Notes under the pieces: generated by a model
Told to the model about the DNA's origin: nothing
Databases searched by the model: none
Seen by the model: the letters and a program-made list of their open reading frames with translations, nothing else
Assembly: GCA_020349245.1 (NCBI GenBank)
Contig: CP070764.1
Coordinates: 1,648,016-1,693,892, forward strand
Length of the DNA: 45,877 nucleotides
Direction: 5' to 3'
Origin: Chloroflexota bacterium
GTDB taxonomy: Bacteria > Chloroflexota > Anaerolineae > Anaerolineales > UBA4823
Shown: positions 7,874 to 16,494 of the stretch, piece by piece
Numbering within the stretch: the stretch's first letter is position 1
Layout of the letters: every line of letters starts with the position of its first letter
Made by a program: the position numbers and the translations under genes

Positions 7874-8902
7874 ATGAAGCGAAAAGTCTTCGTTACCCTA
7901 ATGGTGGTCATTCTGCTGGCTTTGGTCCTGCCCCTATCAGGTTGCCAGTCGCAAGCCACTCCCAGTGAAGGCGGGTCTGGCTCTCAGATGGAAGATCACA
8001 GCGCAGATGAATACATCTACGTTTCTTCGATGGGCAACCTGGAATTCTTCAATGCCCATAAATACGGTTGGCAGTGGGCAGGTGAAAACCTGGGTGTAAC
8101 AGCCAGCTATGTCGGGCCGGCTGAATATGATATGAACGCCATGGTTGCAGCGTTTGATCAGGCGATCGCCAGAAATCCAAAAGGCATCACCGTATTCGCT
8201 GTTGAACCAATTCTTGAGCCATCGATCAACAAAGCGGTTGACGCCGGCATACCCGTAGTGACGATACTCGGCGATTTACCAAATACAAAACGCCTAGCCT
8301 TTGTCGGTTCCTACCAGTACGACCTCGGCTTTATCGGTGGTAAGAACCTCGCCGAAGCTCTGGGTGGTCAAGGAAAAGTCGCCATTCTCAGTATCCCTGG
8401 TGTCCAAATGTTCGATGATCGAGAAAATGGCTACCGGGCGGCCTTCGAGGACTACCCCGGGATTGAAGTTGTCCAAGTGGGTGATACTAAGGCAGATACA
8501 GTCACTTCGATCAATACTGCCAAGGACATAATGCAGCGCTTCCCTGATTTGGCTGCCTTTGCTGCAACAGATTCGACCGGAGGAATCGGGGCAGCAACCG
8601 CGGTTGAGGAACTGGACCGGGTCGGTGAAGTCAAGATAGTGTCCATGGACCGCAACTCGGATGTCTTGGAAAAGATTCGTGAAGGCGTGGTAACCGGGAC
8701 TGTTGCCCAGAATGATGCCGCAATGGCTTATTGGGCATTACTGACCCTTTATACCTATAACTACAATCAGGCTGCCCTGACCTCTGACAATCCTGCTGCA
8801 GGCGTCAATCCTGGACCCAGCCAGGTCTATATGGCCGTAAACTACGTAGATGAATCTAACTTGGATTTCTTTTTAGCAGCCAACGAACTCTACGTACCAT
8901 AA
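7874..8902 (+). CDS. Sugar ABC transporter substrate-binding lipoprotein 1 (RbsB/XylF-like)
   Basis: A 342-residue periplasmic-binding-protein type I (Peripla_BP_4) protein that would capture a monosaccharide or sugar acid outside the membrane and deliver it to the importer encoded downstream. Residues 1-22 are a lipoprotein signal with lipobox LSGC, followed by a Ser/Gly-rich linker and a two-lobed domain: PKGITVFAVEPILEPSI, DAGIPVVTI, AFVGSYQYDLG, FAATDSTGGIGAATAVEEL and VSMDRNSDVLEKIREG are typical segments. ATG 7874 is preceded by GAGGAGG. It is 204 bases from the dehydrogenase, and a hairpin separates it from the ATPase gene, fitting differential expression of the binding protein. Confidence 0.88.
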   Translation: MKRKVFVTLMVVILLALVLPLSGCQSQATPSEGGSGSQMEDHSADEYIYVSSMGNLEFFNAHKYGWQWAGENLGVTASYVGPAEYDMNAMVAAFDQAIARNPKGITVFAVEPILEPSINKAVDAGIPVVTILGDLPNTKRLAFVGSYQYDLGFIGGKNLAEALGGQGKVAILSIPGVQMFDDRENGYRAAFEDYPGIEVVQVGDTKADTVTSINTAKDIMQRFPDLAAFAATDSTGGIGAATAVEELDRVGEVKIVSMDRNSDVLEKIREGVVTGTVAQNDAAMAYWALLTLYTYNYNQAALTSDNPAAGVNPGPSQVYMAVNYVDESNLDFFLAANELYVP

Positions 8903-8917
8903 TCAAAGTCAAACCGA

Positions 8918-8949
8918 TTCGGGGGTCCCAAATGCTTGGGTCCCCCGAA
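8918..8949 (+). promoter_or_regulatory. Intercistronic hairpin overlapping the ATPase 1 start
   Basis: TTCGGGGGTCCCA (8918-8930) pairs with TGGGTCCCCCGAA (8937-8949): twelve pairs with one T-T mismatch and a 6-nt loop. No U-run follows, so it looks like an mRNA-stabilising or attenuating hairpin rather than a terminator. The loop contains ATG 8932 and the 5' arm contains GGGGG, the only SD-like sequence for that start. Confidence 0.6.
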
Positions 8950-10485
8950 AACTGGGACATAAATAAAAAACACGTGAAGCACATTTTGCAGGCAGACCAC
9001 TTATCAAAGAGTTTTCCCGGTGTCCAGGCAGTGGACGATGTCAGTTTCGGCTTGCGCCGGGGAGAGATTCTCGCCCTGGTCGGAGAAAACGGGGCCGGGA
9101 AAAGCACGCTTGTGCAGATGCTGTGTGGAGTTCAAAGACCAGAGGCTGGTGAAATTATCCTTGAAGATCAGCCCAGGGTATTTTCCTCAGCCTATGATGC
9201 ACTTAACGCCGGCATCAGCATGGTATTTCAGGAACTATCCCTGGTTGAAAGCATTTCAATCGGTGAGAATATCTTTGCCAATCGCCAACCCGTGGGTAGA
9301 TTCAACAACATCAAGTGGGGGGAGCTGCATCGTGAAACCCGCGCGCTGCTCAACCGCTTCGAACTGGACCTAGATCCGGCAACCCTGGTAAAGCGACTGC
9401 CGATGGGCACACAGCAGATATTAGAAATCTTGAAAGCCATATCTACCGATCCAAAAATCCTGATACTTGATGAACCAACTTCATCCCTCCCAGAAACAGA
9501 CATTCAAGACCTGTTTGAGATCATCCGCAGCCTTCAACAGGAGGGGATGTCTTTCATTTACATCACCCATAAGCTTGGCGAAGTTTTTCAGGTCGCAGAT
9601 CGGGTGATGGTGATGCGCGATGGAAAAAACGTCGGAACCCGCAGTGTCGCTGATGTTTCCGAAGACGATCTCGTTTCCATGATGGTAGGTCGAGAAATCA
9701 GCGATATGTATGGAGCTTCATACCAATCTGGAGGTCCGGGAGAAAAATATTTCCTGGTAACTGGCTTCAGCCGAAGAGGTGTATTTTGGGATATTAACTT
9801 TGGTTTGCAGCGCGGAGAAATACTGGGATTAGCAGGGCTCGTCGGAGCAGGACGAACTGAACTCGCCAGAGCGATCTTTGGAATTGATCCAAAAGACCAG
9901 GGAAACACAATCTTAGAAGATGTTGAGATTCAGGTAAGTAATCCACAGGATGCGATTGATCAAGGGATCGCATATTTGACTGAAGACCGAAAAGGTCAGG
10001 GTCTTTTCCTGGACATGTCTATCCTCGAAAATTTAATCGCCCCCGTATTGAGAGAATTTGCCAATAAATTTGGTTTCCTGGTTCGCGGAAAAATTTCTGA
10101 AAATGTTTCAGAACGTGTGAATAGGTTTGATATCACAACCCCTTCCATAACTCAGAAGATGCTTAATTTATCTGGCGGAAACCAGCAGAAATGCATGATC
10201 GCCATGTGGATGGGTATTGAACCAAAAGTGATCATCTTTGATGAACCAACCCGAGGCGTGGATGTTGGCGCAAGATCCGAAATTTACCACAAGCTGCGCG
10301 AGCTGGCTGAAAGCGGCACCGGAATTATTATGATTTCATCTGACCTGCCGGAATTGATCGGTATCTGTGACCGAATCCTCGTCATTCATCAGGGTCGAAT
10401 AACGGGTGAAGTCGCTCGGGATGAGTTTTCGGAAGAACTTATCATGGCGTATGCAGCAGGGATCAAAAATCACAAAAAGCATTGA
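8932..10485 (+). CDS. Sugar ABC transporter double ATPase 1 (RbsA/MglA-like)
   Basis: A 517-residue cytoplasmic protein with two fused ABC domains that powers a CUT2-type importer. Domain 1 has Walker A GENGAGKST (51-59) and Walker B ILILDEPTSSLP. Domain 2 has the degenerate P-loop GLVGAGRTE normal for this family, a signature LSGGNQQKCMIA and Walker B IIFDEPTRGVD. The start is uncertain. ATG 8932 has GGGGG six bases upstream but sits in a hairpin loop. GTG 8974 would give the usual family N-terminus (VKHILQADHLSKSFPG) without a Shine-Dalgarno site. I keep 8932 as the outer limit. It overlaps the permease region by four bases if the permease starts at its upstream TTG. Confidence 0.88.
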   Translation: MLGSPENWDINKKHVKHILQADHLSKSFPGVQAVDDVSFGLRRGEILALVGENGAGKSTLVQMLCGVQRPEAGEIILEDQPRVFSSAYDALNAGISMVFQELSLVESISIGENIFANRQPVGRFNNIKWGELHRETRALLNRFELDLDPATLVKRLPMGTQQILEILKAISTDPKILILDEPTSSLPETDIQDLFEIIRSLQQEGMSFIYITHKLGEVFQVADRVMVMRDGKNVGTRSVADVSEDDLVSMMVGREISDMYGASYQSGGPGEKYFLVTGFSRRGVFWDINFGLQRGEILGLAGLVGAGRTELARAIFGIDPKDQGNTILEDVEIQVSNPQDAIDQGIAYLTEDRKGQGLFLDMSILENLIAPVLREFANKFGFLVRGKISENVSERVNRFDITTPSITQKMLNLSGGNQQKCMIAMWMGIEPKVIIFDEPTRGVDVGARSEIYHKLRELAESGTGIIMISSDLPELIGICDRILVIHQGRITGEVARDEFSEELIMAYAAGIKNHKKH

Positions 10486-10493
10486 GGTTCTGC

Positions 10494-11507
10494 ATGACTG
10501 GTCAAGAAAAAAGATCTGAGTCAGTGAGGACGAATTCAAATAACGCCGGTTTCATCGCCGGTATCAAGCGTTTGGCCTCCTTTCGTGAATTCGTTTTACT
10601 GCTGGTCATCATCGCTTTCACCATAGTGATGGCCCTGGCCAGCCCTATCTTCATCACCCGCTTGAATATCGAGGCGATAATCCTTGCCTTATCTGTGGAA
10701 GCGACCATTGCTGTCGGGATGGTGATCTTGCTGATTTCCGGAGGCCTGGATTTATCCGTCGGTTCAACCCTGGCTTTTATTGGGGTCGTAGCTGGATTAG
10801 CCCTTACAGCCGGGATAAATTCCCCGATGTCTATTATTATCGGCTTGATTGCCGCACTGAGCGTTGGCTTGTTGAATGGTCTGCTGGTGGCGAAACTGAA
10901 GATCAATCCATTCATCACAACCTTAGGCACAATGATCACCATCCGAGGATTACTGTTGATCCTTGCAGAAGGGCGGGCAGTTCTGAACCTGCCCAAATCC
11001 TTTACGGTGATTGGACAAGGTCGTCTCTTTGGGATTCAGTACCCGATATTTGTCCTGCTCTTTCTGGTGATCGGTGGCGATTTATTACTGCGAAATTCAC
11101 GGTTCTTCCGCCAAAGCTATTACATCGGTGGCAACGAGAATGCTGCTCGCCTATCAGGCATAAATGTCGATCTCGTGAAGATATTTAATTACTGCTTGGT
11201 TGCCATGCTTGCCGGAGTCGCCGGGATGATGATCACGGCTCGCTTTGGTTCTTCTTCATTAACCGTGGGATCGGGGATTGAATTGCGCGTGATTACCGCC
11301 TGTATCATCGGCGGCGCCAGCCTGAGTGGCGGAGAGGGATCCGTATTGGGTGCATTTCTCGGTGCATTGTTCATGGGTATGCTGGCAAACGCATTGAATT
11401 TATTGGGAGTCGATGTTTACTACCAGAGCTTTGTTACTGGATTAATTCTCATTCTTGCAGTCGTGTTTGATGTGCTAAACGAACGGAGGAAAGCAAGCCG
11501 CAGCTAA
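10494..11507 (+). CDS. Sugar ABC transporter permease 1 (RbsC-like)
   Basis: A 337-residue integral membrane permease with about eight to ten hydrophobic helices (for example FVLLLVIIAFTIVMAL and ATIAVGMVILLISGGLDLSVGS in pieces), matching the BPD_transp_2 family. GGLDLSVGS, the conserved loop near residue 85, and the IIGGASLSGGEGSVLGAFLGAL region near 265-285 are diagnostic. It forms the channel with the ATPase at 8932-10485 and binding protein 1. I start it at ATG 10494 with TGAGG at 10483-10487; an in-frame TTG at 10482 overlaps the ATPase stop. The N-terminus is hydrophilic and rich in Ser and Asn. Confidence 0.87.
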   Translation: MTGQEKRSESVRTNSNNAGFIAGIKRLASFREFVLLLVIIAFTIVMALASPIFITRLNIEAIILALSVEATIAVGMVILLISGGLDLSVGSTLAFIGVVAGLALTAGINSPMSIIIGLIAALSVGLLNGLLVAKLKINPFITTLGTMITIRGLLLILAEGRAVLNLPKSFTVIGQGRLFGIQYPIFVLLFLVIGGDLLLRNSRFFRQSYYIGGNENAARLSGINVDLVKIFNYCLVAMLAGVAGMMITARFGSSSLTVGSGIELRVITACIIGGASLSGGEGSVLGAFLGALFMGMLANALNLLGVDVYYQSFVTGLILILAVVFDVLNERRKASRS

Positions 11508-11614
11508 GAAAATGGCTAGACCTGATTGCCAAATATCCTCATCTACTGAGCGTGACTTTCCTCTGGAAAAGAGAATTTTGCAAACGTTCATCTGGACATG
11601 CCGGGTTCGACAAA

Positions 11615-11674
11615 AAAGGAGGTGATTTGATAAATTCGATCATATTTATCGCCCTATCCAAATATTCAAGCTAG
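11615..11674 (+). promoter_or_regulatory. Perfect 12-nt anti-SD match with a 15-codon leader ORF before binding protein 2
   Basis: AAAGGAGGTGAT at 11615-11626 is exactly complementary to the conserved 3' end of bacterial 16S rRNA. Four bases past GGAGG a TTG (11627) opens a 15-codon frame, reading INSIIFIALSKYSS after the start, to TAG at 11672-11674. That stop is 18 bases before the binding-protein ATG at 11693. The frame contains an inverted repeat, GATAAA (11629-11634) and TTTATC (11645-11650). A regulatory leader peptide is possible; translation is unproven. Confidence 0.4.
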
Positions 11675-11692
11675 AAAATGGAGGATCTTAAG

Positions 11693-12823
11693 ATGAAACA
11701 AAAGTTACTGGCAATATTGCTCCTTCTGGTGATTCTGGTTGTGGGATGCACAACTGCAACCCCCACAGAGGAAGCCGCTCCAGTAGAGGAAGCCGCACCT
11801 GAAGAAGAAATGGAGATTTCAGGCGAGGGGTACACTGCGCCTGCACCTGCATTTAATCCAGTACCGCTTGATGCTGGGGCTCAGGCTTCCTGTTCAACCG
11901 TAGCATTCGATGGGAGCAAGTCGGCCAAAATCGCCTATATGCCACCAGCCACCGAATTCAACTATTACCAGGCTATTGGGGCTGGTATTGCAGATCTGGC
12001 TGGAGAGCTGGGTGTGGAGACATTCATGCTCGCACCCCAGAGTGGATCGGACATCGAGGGCCAGATGGGTATGATCCAGGATGTGCTCACTCAAGAAGTA
12101 GACGCGATTATCCTCTCTACCCATGATGAGTTTGCAGCCGCACCACTGGTGCAGCAAGCTGTCGACGCTGGAATCGCGGTGATCATTGTGAACTCCGATA
12201 TCCCCAACTTCCCAACACCTGTCCATGGAGTCGTTGGGTACAGCCAGCGAAGAGGTACCTACAAAGAAGGCATGTATGTCATCGGTATGTTCGGTGGTTC
12301 AGCCAAGGTTGGGGTTCTAGAAGGATTACCCGGCTACCATTCAACAGAGCGGATCGGTGGCTACCTGGATGCTTTTGTTGATTTCCCAGGTATGGAAGTG
12401 GTTGCTAGCCTGCCTACCGAGTGGAATGTTGAAACTGGCAATACCGCCATGATGGACCTGCTCCAGGCAAATCCAGATATTGAAGTGGTAGTCACCGCCA
12501 ACGACTATATATCCATTGGGGCTGCCAGAGCTGCCGAAGCACTTGGCCGTGAAGACGTGGCTATTTTCGGAAATGACGGGGATACCACCGGTCTTGAAGA
12601 TATTGCTGCAGGTCGCTGGGATGCAACCGTTAACACGACGCCTTACCTCATGGGACAGGTAGCATTAAATGTCGCCATGGATTGTTTGAACAAGGTTTAT
12701 CCGGGTGGCTGGACCGAGACACCCACGGTGATCGTTGATCAAACAAACGTCAATGATTACCTCTGCAAACCTGAGAACCTGTATCCTGAACCTTCCCAAA
12801 CATACCCCTGCGTGGGTGAATAG
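11693..12823 (+). CDS. Sugar ABC transporter substrate-binding lipoprotein 2
   Basis: A second type I periplasmic binding protein, 376 residues, clearly divergent from the one at 7874-8902. Residues 1-18 are a lipoprotein signal with lipobox VVGC, followed by an acidic Glu/Ala/Pro linker (residues about 20-60) that holds the domain off the membrane. Core segments include KIAYMPPATEFNYYQAIGAGI, VDAIILSTHDEF, DAGIAVIIVNSD, VVVTANDYISIGAARAAEAL and VAIFGNDGDTTGLEDIAAG, listed in pieces. Four cysteines in the mature part (ASCS, AMDCL, YLCKP, YPCVGE) may form disulfides. The start is ATG 11693 with GGAGG at 11680-11684; the ATG at 11678 is part of that site. It heads the second importer cassette. 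Confidence 0.87.
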   Translation: MKQKLLAILLLLVILVVGCTTATPTEEAAPVEEAAPEEEMEISGEGYTAPAPAFNPVPLDAGAQASCSTVAFDGSKSAKIAYMPPATEFNYYQAIGAGIADLAGELGVETFMLAPQSGSDIEGQMGMIQDVLTQEVDAIILSTHDEFAAAPLVQQAVDAGIAVIIVNSDIPNFPTPVHGVVGYSQRRGTYKEGMYVIGMFGGSAKVGVLEGLPGYHSTERIGGYLDAFVDFPGMEVVASLPTEWNVETGNTAMMDLLQANPDIEVVVTANDYISIGAARAAEALGREDVAIFGNDGDTTGLEDIAAGRWDATVNTTPYLMGQVALNVAMDCLNKVYPGGWTETPTVIVDQTNVNDYLCKPENLYPEPSQTYPCVGE

Positions 12824-12857
12824 GGAAGTTTTCCGGTTTTAGGTCATTAGAATGTTG

Positions 12858-12891
12858 ACCCCGGCCGTGATATTCAAATTGCGGTCGGGGT
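12858..12891 (+). promoter_or_regulatory. Intercistronic hairpin between binding protein 2 and ATPase 2
   Basis: ACCCCGGCCG (12858-12867) pairs with CGGTCGGGGT (12882-12891) over ten positions including one G-T wobble, with a 14-nt loop. It is followed by GATCCTTGATG, not a U-tract. It sits in the same relative place as the hairpin in the first cassette and probably protects or attenuates the upstream message. Confidence 0.6.
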
Positions 12892-12924
12892 GATCCTTGA
12901 TGTAAAATTGGTATCACAGCAATT

Positions 12925-14451
12925 ATGGATAAGACGACTACTCCGCTGTGGGAACTCCGCGAGGTTTCCAAGCGCTTTCCCGGTGTTCAAGCCCTAGACC
13001 ATGTCTCCCTGGAAATCAAAGCTGGAGAAATCCAAGCGCTGATCGGCGAGAATGGTAGTGGAAAGTCGACCCTGGCTAAATGCATTGCGGGTGTTCACCA
13101 ACCAGAATCGGGACAGCTGCTTCACAACGGTGAAGTGGTTGAACTGCTGCACCCATTTGACGCCCAATCCCACGGTGTAGCAACTATATATCAAGAATTC
13201 TCTCTGGTTCCCACACTCTCCGTCGCGGAAAATATATTTCTGGGCAGACAGCTTCAAAAAACAAGATTTGGCGGGATCGACTGGGAAGCCATGTATGTCC
13301 AAACATCATTTGTGCTTGACCAGCTCTCGATCCGTATTGATCCAAATGCAATCGTACGGGATCTGTCTGTGGCAGAACAGCAGCTGATTGAAATAGCCAA
13401 AGCAATGTCCACAGAATCCACTATGCTGATCATGGATGAACCGACTGCGGCTTTGGGGTTGCTTGAAACCCAACGACTCCAGGAGCTGATCCGTCACCTG
13501 GCAGAACAGGGTAAAGCCATTCTCTATATTTCTCACCGCCTGGACGAGGTTTTTCAAATCGCTGATATTATTTCCGTTCTGAAGGATGGTCGTCTGGTTG
13601 GAACGAATCGAACTGAAGAACTGCATATGAATGACGTGATCAAAATGATGATCGGCCTGGAAATCGGGCAGCATTACCCGAAGGAAGTAAACGTAAAGCC
13701 TGAACTATGTTTAGAAGTTGAAAATATATCTACGGATTCTGGTGTGCGAAACGTCAGCTTTGATATACGGGTGGGAGAAGTATTCGGTTTTGGAGGCATG
13801 GTTGGCTCTGGACGAACAGAAATTGCCCAGGCAATTTTCGGATTTGATCCGATCACCAAAGGAAAAATAGTACTTCATGGGAAGCCCGTTCATTTTCAAT
13901 CTCCGTCAGCAGCGATTAAAGCAGGAGTCGGATTAGTTCCGGAGAACAGGAAGGAAGATGGTTTGTTCTTCAATTTTAATGGCGCGCCCAACATCACCCT
14001 CTCCCGGCTGGATCTATTGATGCGGGGTATCTTTTTAAATTTGGCTCAAGAAGATCGTGCCGGGAAAGAATATGTTGACCGATTGAATATCACCAGCAGC
14101 GCTTTAGAGAGATCAGTCCAGTTCCTGTCCGGTGGAAATCAGCAAAAAATCGTTATCGCCAGATGGCTGTTTTCTCGGGCGAAGTTGCTGATCTTTGATG
14201 AACCCACCCAGGGTGTCGATATCGGAGCAAAAATTGAGGTTTACCGGGTGATGAATGAATTAACCGCACAGGGTATCAGCGTATTGTTAATCAGCTCAGA
14301 TTATCCTGAACTACTGGCTATGAGCGATCGGGTGGCTGTGGTGAGAGACGGTCAGATCCTGCATATTTCAGATTCGGAAAAGTTGTCGGAGCATCGATTA
14401 CTTTCCATCGCCTCCGGTGCAGAAGCAAACGGCGTTCTCGTTCACCACTAA
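12925..14451 (+). CDS. Sugar ABC transporter double ATPase 2 (RbsA/MglA-like)
   Basis: A 508-residue tandem ABC ATPase, the energy-coupling subunit of the second CUT2-type importer. Domain 1 begins LWELREVSKRFPGVQAL, with Walker A GENGSGKST (41-49), Walker B MLIMDEPTAALG and D-loop/H-loop region LYISHRLDEVF. Domain 2 has the family-typical degenerate P-loop GMVGSGRTE, signature LSGGNQQKIVIARWL and Walker B LLIFDEPTQGVD. The start ATG 12925 has no recognisable Shine-Dalgarno site, but the N-terminus matches family length. Sequence identity to the first ATPase looks only moderate, so the cassettes are diverged paralogues rather than a recent duplication. Confidence 0.88.
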   Translation: MDKTTTPLWELREVSKRFPGVQALDHVSLEIKAGEIQALIGENGSGKSTLAKCIAGVHQPESGQLLHNGEVVELLHPFDAQSHGVATIYQEFSLVPTLSVAENIFLGRQLQKTRFGGIDWEAMYVQTSFVLDQLSIRIDPNAIVRDLSVAEQQLIEIAKAMSTESTMLIMDEPTAALGLLETQRLQELIRHLAEQGKAILYISHRLDEVFQIADIISVLKDGRLVGTNRTEELHMNDVIKMMIGLEIGQHYPKEVNVKPELCLEVENISTDSGVRNVSFDIRVGEVFGFGGMVGSGRTEIAQAIFGFDPITKGKIVLHGKPVHFQSPSAAIKAGVGLVPENRKEDGLFFNFNGAPNITLSRLDLLMRGIFLNLAQEDRAGKEYVDRLNITSSALERSVQFLSGGNQQKIVIARWLFSRAKLLIFDEPTQGVDIGAKIEVYRVMNELTAQGISVLLISSDYPELLAMSDRVAVVRDGQILHISDSEKLSEHRLLSIASGAEANGVLVHH

Positions 14452-14531
14452 ACCTCGTCCGAAAAGACGATCCCAAATATTGATATTAGCGATTATGCCC
14501 AGACGTTCACAAACATTAATGGGAGTATGGA

Positions 14532-15527
14532 ATGAATAATTTGCTCAATTTCTTTCGTTCCGCCATCGTAGGACCACTGGTTGCGTTAATCATTGCTGTG
14601 GTAGTCATCAGCCTGACAACGGATCGATTCTTAACCGCCCAAAACCTGATCAATGTCTCTCTTCAGGTGAGTACGGTGGCGATCGCAGCAATTGGAAGCA
14701 CACTGGTCATCCTGACCGCAGGTATTGATCTCTCCCCAGGCTCGGCAGCTGCGCTTACAACCTGTGCCTTAGCCATTTTAGTTAAGAATATGGAAATTTC
14801 TTTACCTCTGGGTATGCTGGCAATGCTTATCCTTGGCATTGTCATGGGATTATTCAATGGTTTTTTCAGCACTTTTGGGCGCATACCCTCGTTCGTCGTC
14901 ACCTTGGCAACAATGAGCATTTATCGGGGATTAGCATTCCTGATCACTGAAGGGCATCCGATTTTTTCAGTTTCACCGGTTCTGGAAAATATATTTTATG
15001 GAAAGATACTGGGAATTCCCCTGCCATTTCTTTATATGCTTATTTTTTATGCTTTGACCGCAGTTTTTCTGCGCTACACGAGAAGTGGCCGGGCAATATA
15101 TGCTATTGGAGGGAATGAATCTGCTGCCCACCTTTCTGGAATCCATGTGAACCGGACGCGGTTATTAGCATTTGTTCTCGCCGGATTGGCAGCTGCAGTT
15201 GCGGGCGTTCTGATGGCAGCCAGGCTAAACTCAGGCTCTCCTAACTACGGAGTTGGTTTGGAGCTGGCTGCGATCGCTGCTGCAGTTATCGGTGGGGCGA
15301 GCCTTGCTGGGGGCTATGGCAACATCATTTCTACCTTATTTGGCGCACTGACCGTGGCAGTCGTCCAGAACGGGTTGAACCTCAATGCTGTCCCCGCAGC
15401 TTGGCAAAATATCACTCTTGGCATGATCATCATTTTGGCTGTAGGCTTGGATATGTGGCGTAAAGATTTTGGCCGCTGGTTTTCACGCCTCTTTAAGTCC
15501 AGAGGCGAAGCTGGTGGATCGGATTAA
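14532..15527 (+). CDS. Sugar ABC transporter permease 2 (RbsC-like)
   Basis: A 331-residue polytopic membrane protein of the BPD_transp_2 family and the last gene of the second importer. The conserved elements are LTAGIDLSPGSAAALT (residues about 62-77), FGRIPSFVVTLATMSIYRGLAFLI (about 115-138, read in pieces), GRAIYAIGGNESAAHLSGI (about 188-206) and AAVIGGASLAGGYG (about 253-266). It ends in a basic cytoplasmic tail. ATG 14532 follows GGGAG. Downstream there is a 183-base gap before the convergent anti-sigma gene; I see no strong terminator there. Confidence 0.87.
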   Translation: MNNLLNFFRSAIVGPLVALIIAVVVISLTTDRFLTAQNLINVSLQVSTVAIAAIGSTLVILTAGIDLSPGSAAALTTCALAILVKNMEISLPLGMLAMLILGIVMGLFNGFFSTFGRIPSFVVTLATMSIYRGLAFLITEGHPIFSVSPVLENIFYGKILGIPLPFLYMLIFYALTAVFLRYTRSGRAIYAIGGNESAAHLSGIHVNRTRLLAFVLAGLAAAVAGVLMAARLNSGSPNYGVGLELAAIAAAVIGGASLAGGYGNIISTLFGALTVAVVQNGLNLNAVPAAWQNITLGMIIILAVGLDMWRKDFGRWFSRLFKSRGEAGGSD

Positions 15528-15710
15528 ATTCTCACCCAGGAGATGTCGCTACCTGGTTTACCGGTGCTGTTGATGTTCAACCATGGCAGGGCGCTCTCTA
15601 TCTCCCAGACAATCCACATTGACCCATGGAAAGAGTGAACCTTTTTCTAATTATCTAGGTGCAACCTCTCTCCTAATGGTGGGGTTTATCTCACACAAAT
15701 CCAGGATTAA

Positions 15711-16433
15711 CTAAAAGACCCCGCCCAATACTTTTTCACCCGTGGGACCCTCACTACCCCCCTCGGGTTCAACTGTGATTCCAAATTCAGAATAGATCAA
15801 TAAGGAGGTTGGCGTGGTTAACTCCAACATACCATAGCCCTCCTCGTTAACTGAAAACAAACCACCGCTGGTTCGTTGGCCATCTTCAATCAACCACAGC
15901 TGGTATGCCATTGATTCATCGATTGTCGGCAAACCATCCACGATCAGCGTCCCATATTCTCCATTCTGGCTGATGACCAGGACTCCGGTAGCGAGCGGTA
16001 TTATGTCCGTGCCTTGCATTTGGACCGTGATGAAATCAGTACCGGGATGGTTTTCAAGGACTGTTAATCTGCCCCAAAGGAAAAAGTTGCTCAGGCTGAG
16101 CAGCAAAATCACGCCCAGCGCAGCCCATCCCCAGCCTGGTACGAGGCGAAACTGGCTCTTAAGACGCTTCCACAAGCTGGTTTGATCGACAGTTTGGGGA
16201 GGATGTTCGCTTGCCTTTACCTGAGTAAAGAGCTGTTCTTTGAGCTTTTGTGGTGGGTCCGTTAGATTTACGCCTAACGATAACTCAGCAACCAACAACT
16301 CGTAGGTGTGCAGCTCTTCTACACAGCTATTGCAGAGGATCAGGTGTTCACTCACCCTGATCTCTTCTTCTTCATCCAGACTACCAAGTGCATAAGCCGG
16401 GATTAGTTCCAGTACATGTTCTTCAGTAACCAT
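15711..16433 (-). CDS. Anti-sigma factor, RskA-like with zinc-finger N-terminus
   Basis: A 240-residue single-pass membrane protein. Residues 1-45 form the anti-sigma zinc-binding (ZAS/zf-HC2-like) domain with the HxxxCxxC core HLILCNSC. Residues about 70-95 are a basic linker (LWKRLKSQFRLV), and about 100-120 the transmembrane helix (WGWAALGVILLLSLSNFFLW). Residues about 125-240 are the extracytoplasmic RskA beta domain, with YGTLIVDGLP, AYQLWLIEDGQRTSGGLF and GITVEPEGGSEGPTG. It would sequester the ECF sigma factor encoded 61 bases upstream on the same strand and release it after an envelope signal, usually by regulated proteolysis. The order sigma then anti-sigma is the standard operon form. 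Confidence 0.88.
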   Translation of the reverse strand: MVTEEHVLELIPAYALGSLDEEEEIRVSEHLILCNSCVEELHTYELLVAELSLGVNLTDPPQKLKEQLFTQVKASEHPPQTVDQTSLWKRLKSQFRLVPGWGWAALGVILLLSLSNFFLWGRLTVLENHPGTDFITVQMQGTDIIPLATGVLVISQNGEYGTLIVDGLPTIDESMAYQLWLIEDGQRTSGGLFSVNEEGYGMLELTTPTSLLIYSEFGITVEPEGGSEGPTGEKVLGGVF

Positions 16434-16494
16434 AATTTACCTGCAAATTTATCAACTGGCTAAATGTTAATACGAAATTAGGATAATCTTGGAT

